NCBI GenBank assembly: GCA_046590705.1
Contig: JBKJUK010000036.1
Coordinates: 1-7,218 of the forward strand
DNA length: 7,218 bases
Source of the DNA: JBKJUK01 sp046590705
Lineage (GTDB): Bacteria > Acidobacteriota > Thermoanaerobaculia > Gp7-AA8
Direction of reading: 5' to 3'
The translations under genes were made by a program, and so were the position numbers. Under the pieces are notes generated by a model. The model was not told where the DNA came from. It made no database searches and saw only the letters and a list, made by a program, of their open reading frames with translations. Positions 1-5,268 of the stretch are shown here, piece after piece. Positions within the stretch are counted from its first letter, which is position 1. Every line of letters starts with the position of its first letter.

Positions 1-1
1 G

Positions 2-736
2 GTCACGGGACCGACCGGGTCTGGCAAGTCGACAACGCTGGCGGCAATGATCGACAAGATCAACCGCGAGCGCCACGAGCACATCATTACCATCGAAGAT
101 CCGGTGGAGTTCCTGCACTCGCATAAGGCCTGCGTGGTGAATCAGCGTGAACTCCACGCCGACACGCACTCATTCTCGGCGGCGCTCAAGTCGGCACTGC
201 GTCAGGATCCCGACGTGGTGCTCATCGGTGAGATGCGCGATCTCGAGACAATCGAATCCGCTCTGCGCATCGCCGAAACGGGCCATCTCACGTTCGGCAC
301 TCTCCACACGAACTCCGCGGCCCAGACCATCAACCGGGTCGTGGACGTTTTTCCCGCGCATCAGCAGCCGCAGATTCGCGCGCAACTCTCGTTCGTTCTC
401 GAAGGGATTCTCTGTCAGGCGCTTCTGCCCCGGGCAAATGGCAAGGGCCGGGTCATGGCCATGGAGATTCTCGTACCGAATCCCGCCATTCGGAATCTCA
501 TCCGCGAAGACAAGGTGCATCAGATCTACTCGATGATGCAGACCGGCCAGTCGAAGTACGGAATGCAGACCTTCAATCAGGCTCTGGCGACGCTCTACTT
601 CAAGAAGGCGATCACGCTTCAGGTCGCGTTGAACCGCTCGTCGAACGCCGACGAGCTTCAGGAGATGATCTCCCGTGGTGCCGGCGCAATCCCCCAGCCG
701 TCTCAGATGGCTGGCGGACGCCCGCGCACCGCGTAA
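2..736 (+). CDS. pilT: PilT, type IV pilus retraction ATPase (5' end cut off by the window)
   Basis: Hexameric cytoplasmic ATPase that powers disassembly of the pilus at the inner-membrane base, giving pilus retraction and twitching motility. The reading frame is open from position 2, so the gene starts outside the window. About 244 residues are visible of a family usually near 350-370, so the N-terminal domain is missing. Visible motifs in order are Walker A GPTGSGKST (nt 8-34), the Asp box ITIEDPVE (about nt 89-109), Walker B VVLIGEMRD (215-241) and the His box TGHLTFGTLHTN (278-313). The PilT signature AIRNLIRE lies at nt 485-508; in this family it favours PilT over the extension ATPase PilB. 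The stop is TAA at 734-736. pilC starts 24 nt downstream, so the two are probably co-transcribed. A PilU-type paralogue is possible but less likely, because pilC follows directly. Confidence 0.95.
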   Translation, partial: VTGPTGSGKSTTLAAMIDKINRERHEHIITIEDPVEFLHSHKACVVNQRELHADTHSFSAALKSALRQDPDVVLIGEMRDLETIESALRIAETGHLTFGTLHTNSAAQTINRVVDVFPAHQQPQIRAQLSFVLEGILCQALLPRANGKGRVMAMEILVPNPAIRNLIREDKVHQIYSMMQTGQSKYGMQTFNQALATLYFKKAITLQVALNRSSNADELQEMISRGAGAIPQPSQMAGGRPRTA

Positions 737-746
737 CGAGTGCGGC

Positions 747-752
747 GGAGGA
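747..752 (+). promoter_or_regulatory. Shine-Dalgarno site of pilC
   Basis: GGAGGA lies 8 nt before the ATG at 761, a near-ideal ribosome binding site that fixes the pilC start. It contrasts with pilS and ruvB in this window, which have no such site. Confidence 0.8.
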
Positions 753-760
753 ACTGAATC

Positions 761-1963
761 ATGCCTAGTTTCGAGTGGAAGGGTCGGGGTCGGACGGGAC
801 AGGATCAGACGGGTGTACTCGTCGCTGATTCCAAAGAAACGGTGATGGCTACGCTTCGTCGTCAGCAGATCGTGGTCACGGCGGTCAAGGAAAAAGGGAA
901 AGAAATCGCGGTCCCGAAGTTCGGCGGGAAAGTACCGTCGGGTCTGATCGCCATCTTCACGCGTCAATTCTCAGTCATGATCGACGCCGGTCTGCCGCTC
1001 GTGCAGTGCCTCGAGATTCTCGGAGGACAGCAGGAGCACAAGGTCTTCAAGCGCTCGCTTCTCCAGATCCGGCAGGACGTAGAGTCGGGTGCCAGCCTCG
1101 CCGACGCAATGCGCAAGCACCCCAAAACATTCAGCGACCTCTATACGAACATGGTCGCGGCTGGCGAGGCCGGCGGTATTCTCGATACGATTCTGCAGCG
1201 TCTTGCGCAATACATCGAGAAGTCGGTAAAACTGAATTCGCAGGTCAAGTCGGCCATGATCTATCCGGTCGGCGTCATCTCCATCGCCGTGATCGTGGTC
1301 ATGATCATCCTCTGGAAGGTCATTCCGGTCTTCGCCTCGCTCTTCGAGGGCCTCGGTGCTGAGCTTCCGATGCCCACCAGGATCGTCATTGCCATGTCCG
1401 ACTTCATTGCGGACTTCTGGTGGCTGATCGGCGGACTCGGGTTCTTCGGAACGATCGCCATCAAGCGATACCACGGCACGTACAAGGGAAAGCGCGTCCT
1501 CGACAGACTCCTCCTGAGAATGCCCATCGTGGGAGGTTTGATGCGAAAGATCGCAGTGGCCCGTTTCTGTCGCACGCTGGCTACGCTCACCGCCTCCGGC
1601 GTTCCGATTCTCGATGGACTCCAGATCACCGCGCGCACGGCCGGCAACTCGATCATCGAAGACGCCATCATGGCCACCCGGAAATCCGTCGAAGAAGGCA
1701 AGACCATCAGTGAGCCGCTCAGCGATACAGGCGTGTTTCCGACCATGGTCGTGCAGATGATCGCCGTCGGTGAACAGACCGGTGCCCTGGACGCCATGCT
1801 CTCCAAGATCGCCGACTTTTATGAAGACGAAGTGGACACGGCCGTGGCCGGTCTGATGAAGCTGCTCGAGCCGGTTCTCATCGCCTTCCTCGGAGTGGCC
1901 ATCGGCGGCATCGTCATCGCCATGTACATGCCGATGTTCGCACTCATCGGCTCGATCGGATAA
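761..1963 (+). CDS. pilC: PilC, type IV pilus inner-membrane platform protein
   Basis: Polytopic inner-membrane protein of the type II secretion F / PilC family. It forms the platform that couples the PilB and PilT ATPases to pilin insertion and removal. The 400 residues match the usual length. The two tandem T2SF domains are clear: the first spans about residues 66-190, opening with FTRQFSVMIDAGLPL and containing VAAGEAGGILD. The second spans about 268-390, opening with ARFCRTLATLTASGVPI and containing IAVGEQTGALD. Hydrophobic segments lie at about 168-190, 218-235 and 371-396, giving the three-helix topology known for the family. The N-terminal stretch before residue 60 is the soluble lead typical of PilC. 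Start is ATG with a strong GGAGGA site. It sits 24 nt after pilT and 54 nt before pilS, in the common pilT-pilC-pilS order. No truncation or frameshift is seen. Confidence 0.96.
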   Translation: MPSFEWKGRGRTGQDQTGVLVADSKETVMATLRRQQIVVTAVKEKGKEIAVPKFGGKVPSGLIAIFTRQFSVMIDAGLPLVQCLEILGGQQEHKVFKRSLLQIRQDVESGASLADAMRKHPKTFSDLYTNMVAAGEAGGILDTILQRLAQYIEKSVKLNSQVKSAMIYPVGVISIAVIVVMIILWKVIPVFASLFEGLGAELPMPTRIVIAMSDFIADFWWLIGGLGFFGTIAIKRYHGTYKGKRVLDRLLLRMPIVGGLMRKIAVARFCRTLATLTASGVPILDGLQITARTAGNSIIEDAIMATRKSVEEGKTISEPLSDTGVFPTMVVQMIAVGEQTGALDAMLSKIADFYEDEVDTAVAGLMKLLEPVLIAFLGVAIGGIVIAMYMPMFALIGSIG

Positions 1964-1971
1964 GACCCCGA

Positions 1972-2005
1972 GAGTAGCGACGCGTCGAATGGCGCGTCGC
2001 TACTC
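1972..2005 (+). repeat. Perfect 13-bp hairpin between pilC and pilS
   Basis: GAGTAGCGACGCG (1972-1984) is matched exactly by its reverse complement at 1993-2005, with an 8-nt loop TCGAATGG. It occupies most of the 54-nt gap between the pilC stop and the pilS ATG, ending 12 nt before that ATG. There is no T-run after it, so it is not a classical intrinsic terminator. It could be a REP-like palindrome, or an mRNA processing or attenuation structure that sets pilS output relative to pilTC. The structure is seen directly; the role is inferred. Confidence 0.8.
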
Positions 2006-2017
2006 CCTCACCATCCA

Positions 2018-3634
2018 ATGCAGCCGATTCATACGGACGTCCGGACGGTCATTGCCGTCCGCGTGGTGGCCATTACCAGTCTGCTGCTGGCGACCCTGAT
2101 CATCCAGTTCACGGTCGAGACCTATCTTCCGGTCAACTACATCTATCTGACGGTCGCACTCACCTACGTCCTCACGTTCGTGTACATCGCGTTCTATAAA
2201 CTGATCGAGAGCAGACGAACGAACCTATATCTGCAGACTGCCGGCGACATCCTCACCGAGACCGTGCTGGTGTTTTTCACCGGTGGTCTCGATTCGCCGT
2301 TCACGTTTCTCTATTTGATTTCCATCATCACCGCGTCGATGTTGCTGCTCAGGCGTGGAGGGATCCTGACCGCTTCGGGAGCGATCATCCTGTACGGCGG
2401 TCTGATCGATCTCATGTATTACCGGCTTCTGCCGTTGCAGCCGCAAAACATTCTGTCGACCTACTGGAGTGCAGCGCGTCTCTACATCAACCTCGCCACG
2501 AACTGCGCCGGCTTCTACGCAACCGCGTTTCTTACCTCCTACATTGCGGAGAAATTGAATCGAACCTCTGAGGAACTGGACGTGAGCAGGGACCGCCTGG
2601 CCAGGCTGCAGGCTCTCAACCAGAATGTGGTCGAGTCGATCCCTTCCGGACTGCTGACGCTCACTCCCTCGGGCATCGTTACCTTCGTGAATCCTGCGGC
2701 CTGCGAGATTCTCAGCATGCCCGAGGAGCAATTCGTCGGTCGTCCCCTGAGTGAACTCGGACTCTTTACCGCGGAGGAGTGGGAGGAGTTACGCGAGAGC
2801 GTCGTCCGCGAAGGATTGATACGCGGCGAGAAGGACGATTTCGTACGCGGAGATGAGTTGCGTTCGGTAGGTTACGCGCTGACTCCCTTGAATGCGTTCG
2901 ACGGAGAGACGGTGGGAGTCACGCTGATTTTTCAGGACCTCACCGAGATGAAGAAGCTGGAGTCGCAGCTCAGGTTCAGGGACAGGATGGCCGCGGTTGG
3001 AGAGCTGTCTGCCGGCATTGCCCACGAGATCAGGAACCCGCTCGCTGCGATTGCGGGCTCGGTGCAGGTCCTGAAGAGTTCGAAGAACCTGACTCCGCAG
3101 GAAGAGCGGCTGATGTCGATCGTGCTCAAGGAATCGGATCGGCTCAACAACACCATTGCTGACTTTCTGCGGTTCGTGAAGCCGCAGGAGCGCCGTCCCG
3201 CCGAGTTCGATATCGCCGCCAGTCTTCTGGAGATACTGGATCTGCTGGCGAACTCGCCGCAGAGTGAACAGATCGAGATCAGAAAGGAGATCCAGCCTCC
3301 GTCTCTGCTGATCAGCGGTGACCCGAATCAGATCCGTCAGGTCTTCTGGAACATCGCCAGCAATGCCCTGAAGGCCATGCCTTCAGGTGGGCTTCTCAGG
3401 GTGGCAACGACCGTTACCCTCGATACGTACGAGATCCTGTTTCAGGACAGCGGACGTGGGATGAGCGAGGCCGAACAGCGGTTGTTGTTTCAGCCATTCC
3501 GCACTAACTTTCCCTCAGGCACCGGGCTCGGGATGGCCATCTCCTACCGCATCATTCAGGAGCATGAAGGGAGATTTCTGGTGGAGTCCAGGCCGGGTGA
3601 AGGGACCAGCATCACCATCGTCCTCCGAAGGTGA
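2018..3634 (+). CDS. pilS: PilS-like membrane sensor histidine kinase with PAS domain
   Basis: Membrane-bound histidine kinase of the NtrB/PilS group. In pilus clusters it phosphorylates the sigma-54 activator PilR to control pilin transcription. The 538 residues fall in order. A six-helix N-terminal membrane region covers about residues 11-175. A short coiled linker follows at about 180-200. A PAS domain covers about 200-310, with the NPAACEIL core at 225-232. The dimerisation/phosphoacceptor helix has GIAHEIRNPLAA with His336 as the predicted phosphorylation site. The HATPase domain has the N box WNIASNALKAM (444-454, Asn445 and Asn449), G1 DSGRGM (477-482), F box FQPF (491-494) and G2 GTGLGM (501-506). 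All catalytic boxes are intact. There is no receiver domain. The start is ATG without a recognisable Shine-Dalgarno site, just after a hairpin. The symbol rests on the pilT-pilC context; pilR is not downstream, so the partner must be elsewhere or different. Confidence 0.9.
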   Translation: MQPIHTDVRTVIAVRVVAITSLLLATLIIQFTVETYLPVNYIYLTVALTYVLTFVYIAFYKLIESRRTNLYLQTAGDILTETVLVFFTGGLDSPFTFLYLISIITASMLLLRRGGILTASGAIILYGGLIDLMYYRLLPLQPQNILSTYWSAARLYINLATNCAGFYATAFLTSYIAEKLNRTSEELDVSRDRLARLQALNQNVVESIPSGLLTLTPSGIVTFVNPAACEILSMPEEQFVGRPLSELGLFTAEEWEELRESVVREGLIRGEKDDFVRGDELRSVGYALTPLNAFDGETVGVTLIFQDLTEMKKLESQLRFRDRMAAVGELSAGIAHEIRNPLAAIAGSVQVLKSSKNLTPQEERLMSIVLKESDRLNNTIADFLRFVKPQERRPAEFDIAASLLEILDLLANSPQSEQIEIRKEIQPPSLLISGDPNQIRQVFWNIASNALKAMPSGGLLRVATTVTLDTYEILFQDSGRGMSEAEQRLLFQPFRTNFPSGTGLGMAISYRIIQEHEGRFLVESRPGEGTSITIVLRR

Positions 3635-3640
3635 GCAGGA

Positions 3641-3666
3641 CAACCGCGCGCCGAAAGGCGAGGTTG
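3641..3666 (+). other. Small GAAA-tetraloop hairpin just after pilS
   Basis: CAACC (3641-3645) pairs with GGTTG (3662-3666), and CGCC (3649-3652) with GGCG (3657-3660). A GAAA tetraloop closes the inner stem, and a small internal loop (GCG versus A) separates the two stems. It begins 6 nt after the pilS stop codon. There is no T-tract, so it would be a poor intrinsic terminator, but it could stabilise the 3' end of the pil mRNA. I do not recognise it as a known RNA family. Confidence 0.35.
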
Positions 3667-3735
3667 CGGGTAAGTCACCGCTGAGTCTCGGTAAAGTGGG
3701 GAGCCGGTTGGAAGAACTCGATGCGTAATGTGACT

Positions 3736-3816
3736 GTAGGGGCGCCCTGCGGGCGCCCGCTCTCTGGTGCTTTTCGTGGAAGGCCGAGGGAGCGGTCGCC
3801 CGCAGGGCGCCCCTAC
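3736..3816 (+). repeat. Long GC-rich inverted repeat (REP/MITE-like palindrome)
   Basis: The 27-nt arm at 3736-3762, beginning GTAGGGGCGCCCTGCGGGCG, is complementary to 3790-3816 at 26 of 27 positions; the one mismatch is C3756 against T3796. Pairing continues inward for about three more bases (one G-T). A loop of about 21 nt remains, including TTTTCG. Palindromes opening GTAGGGGCG and closing CGCCCCTAC are, to my knowledge, common dispersed elements in many GC-rich bacterial genomes; that relationship is recalled, not searched. It lies in the 250-bp gap between pilS and ruvB, where it may separate the two transcripts. The remainder of that gap holds no gene. Confidence 0.85.
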
Positions 3817-3868
3817 GCAGCGACGACGACTGTTCCGTTCTCTCGAATCGGTAAGTGCGCCGACCCTC

Positions 3869-3874
3869 TATAAT
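3869..3874 (+). promoter_or_regulatory. Consensus -10 box (TATAAT) for a probable leaderless ruvB transcript
   Basis: TATAAT sits 7 nt upstream of the ruvB ATG at 3882. Transcription usually starts about 7 nt after the -10 hexamer, so the message would begin at or next to the A of the ATG. No Shine-Dalgarno sequence precedes that ATG, which agrees with leaderless translation. I see no convincing -35 hexamer at 16-18 nt spacing, so the promoter is not certain. Confidence 0.55.
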
Positions 3875-3881
3875 CGCCCCG

Positions 3882-4910
3882 ATGACTGAAGAGCGGATTC
3901 TCTCGCCCGATTTCATGGACGAGGAAATCGGGATCGAACTCTCGCTTCGACCCCGCTTCCTTGCCGAGTATATCGGGCAGACCAAAGTGAAAGAGAATCT
4001 GAAAATTTCCATTTCTGCAGCGAGGAAACGGAAAGAGACGCTTGATCATGTCCTGCTGTTCGGACCTCCCGGTCTTGGTAAAACCACTCTGGCCAACATC
4101 ATCGCCAATGAGATGGACGCGTCGTTGAAGACCACCTCCGGGCCCGTTGTAGAGAAGGCCGGAGACCTCGCGGCGATCCTCACGAACCTCGAGTCGGGCG
4201 ATATTCTTTTCATCGACGAGATTCATCGTCTCGCCCCTCAGATCGAGGAGATTCTTTATTCGGCGATGGAAGATTTCAAACTCGACATCATCATCGGGCA
4301 GGGTCCGTCCGCTCGCACGGTGAAGATCGATGTGCCGCGCTTCACACTGGTGGGAGCGACCACACGGGCCGGTCTGCTGACCGCTCCGCTGCGAGCCCGA
4401 TTCGGCATCGTGCATCGACTCGATTTCTATGATGTCGATTCGCTCACCATCATCGTCGAACGCTCGGCTGACATCCTGAAGATACCGATCACCCACGAAG
4501 GAGCGGTGGAGATCGCTCGCCGCTCACGCGGTACGCCTCGTATTACAAATCGGCTGCTGCATCGTGTCAGGGACTTTGCTGAGGTTCGTCATGAGGGCAG
4601 CGTGGATCTGGCCATCGCAAGGTCTGCTCTGGAAATGCTGGAGGTGGACGAGTACGGTCTCGACGAGATTGATCGCAAGATGCTGAGCGCCATCATCGAG
4701 CGATTCGGTGGAGGCCCGGTAGGTGTGAACGCCATCGCCTCATCGATCGCGGAAGATAGGGGAACCATCGAGGACCTCTATGAGCCGTACCTCATCCAGA
4801 TAGGTTTCCTGCAGAGAACGCCCCGCGGCCGGGTTGCCAGCAGGGCCGCGTACGAGCACCTTGGGTACGAGCTGAACGCCGGTGGTAAGCCGCAGCCGCG
4901 ATTGTTTTGA
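3882..4910 (+). CDS. ruvB: RuvB, Holliday junction branch-migration motor
   Basis: AAA+ ATPase that, with RuvA, forms hexameric rings pumping DNA through Holliday junctions for branch migration before RuvC cuts. With the ATG at 3882 the protein has 342 residues, a normal length. Walker A GPPGLGKT is at residues 61-68, Walker B LFIDEIHR at 109-116 and sensor 1 VGATTRAG at 157-164. The arginine finger lies in LRARFG (Arg173) and sensor 2 in RGTPRITNRLLHRVRD (216-231). The C-terminal winged helix, about 265-335, has GGGPVGVNAIASSIAED and YLIQIGFLQRTPRGR. An in-frame GTG at 3855 would add nine residues; the ATG is preferred because a TATAAT box lies between the two, and the family normally starts close to this point. 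ruvA and ruvC, often adjacent in other bacteria, are not next to it here. The stop TGA is 2 nt from the start of a fold-back repeat. Confidence 0.97.
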   Translation: MTEERILSPDFMDEEIGIELSLRPRFLAEYIGQTKVKENLKISISAARKRKETLDHVLLFGPPGLGKTTLANIIANEMDASLKTTSGPVVEKAGDLAAILTNLESGDILFIDEIHRLAPQIEEILYSAMEDFKLDIIIGQGPSARTVKIDVPRFTLVGATTRAGLLTAPLRARFGIVHRLDFYDVDSLTIIVERSADILKIPITHEGAVEIARRSRGTPRITNRLLHRVRDFAEVRHEGSVDLAIARSALEMLEVDEYGLDEIDRKMLSAIIERFGGGPVGVNAIASSIAEDRGTIEDLYEPYLIQIGFLQRTPRGRVASRAAYEHLGYELNAGGKPQPRLF

Positions 4911-4912
4911 AG

Positions 4913-5251
4913 GAACTGATGAACGCAGAACGGCTGATGAACGTTGAACGCAGAACGCAGAACGCAGAACGAAGAAAAGAGGCGAAAACCAACTGCTCTC
5001 GTTCGATTCGAGAAAGACGTTCGTCGTCTGCTTCAGCAATGTGCGTGCGTCGTTCTCCGCTCAGCAGTTCCGGAGCGCGGACCGGAGATTCCTCTTCGCA
5101 CTCTCATTCTGCAGACTCGCATCGTTTTCGCCTGCTCATCGGAATGACGTCGCGGAGGAGCGCGGAGGTTTCTCGTGCTTCCTTTCTTACTTCATCGTTC
5201 TGCGTTCTGCGTTCTGCGTTTATCAGTTCTGCGTTCTGCGTTCATCAGTTC
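4913..5251 (+). mobile_element. MITE-like fold-back element with 20-bp terminal inverted repeats
   Basis: GAACTGATGAACGCAGAACG (4913-4932) is exactly complementary to 5232-5251, bounding a 339-bp non-coding unit between ruvB and nadB. Just inside, 26 nt at 4947-4972 (nine-base GAACGCAGA-type repeats) are perfectly complementary to 5195-5220. A transcript could therefore fold into a stem of 46 pairs in two blocks. The right part (5075-5226) is a module found again in inverted orientation after nadB. The segment 4980-5070 is less repetitive and I recognise nothing in it. Short reading frames across it encode only repeat-derived peptides such as VLRSAFC and show no domain, so no gene is called. 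No transposase and no obvious target-site duplication are seen, so mobility is inferred from architecture alone. Confidence 0.7.
5075..5226 (+). repeat. Interspersed repeat module, copy A (upright)
   Basis: This 152-bp unit shares blocks with the inverted copy at 6983-7131. The blocks are 26 bp (5075-5100, starting GCGCGGACCGGAG), CTGCAG (5109-5114), CTCGCA (5116-5121), 21 bp (5129-5149, containing TCATCGGAATGACG) and 39 bp (5182-5220, TTTCTTACTTCATCG plus three TTCTGCG units). All of these are identical in the two copies. The stretches between blocks differ in sequence but have the same length, apart from 25 versus 22 nt in the last one. Confidence 0.9.
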
Positions 5252-5257
5252 ATCGGT

Positions 5258-5261
5258 AGGA
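5258..5261 (+). promoter_or_regulatory. Weak Shine-Dalgarno site of nadB
   Basis: AGGA lies 7 nt before the TTG at 5269 and 6 nt after the end of the fold-back element. It supports the TTG as start codon, since no ATG or GTG is available nearby before the FAD-binding motif. The repeat thus borders directly on the translation initiation region. Confidence 0.5.
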
Positions 5262-5268
5262 CCTCTTC

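Noticed and set aside
170..967. A 265-codon minus-strand open frame across pilT and the start of pilC
   Set aside because: It lies opposite two strongly conserved genes, has no recognisable domain and is rich in Arg, Asp and His as expected for an antisense shadow of GC-rich coding DNA.
1972..2005. Intrinsic terminator after pilC
   Set aside because: The stem is strong but no T-run follows and pilS begins 12 nt later, so a classical terminator is unlikely.
3641..3735. Possible riboswitch or small RNA after pilS (GAAA tetraloop, further GC stems)
   Set aside because: Compared by memory with c-di-GMP, cobalamin, SRP RNA and tRNA patterns, none fits. Only one short hairpin is convincing, so no RNA gene is called.
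3855..3881. GTG start for ruvB nine codons upstream
   Set aside because: A consensus TATAAT lies between this GTG and the ATG, no ribosome site precedes the GTG, and the family aligns from about the ATG.
4947..4972. Tandem GAACGCAGA repeats as a possible CRISPR array
   Set aside because: The repeats are nine bases long and directly abutting, with no unique spacers and no cas genes; this is a microsatellite within an inverted-repeat arm.
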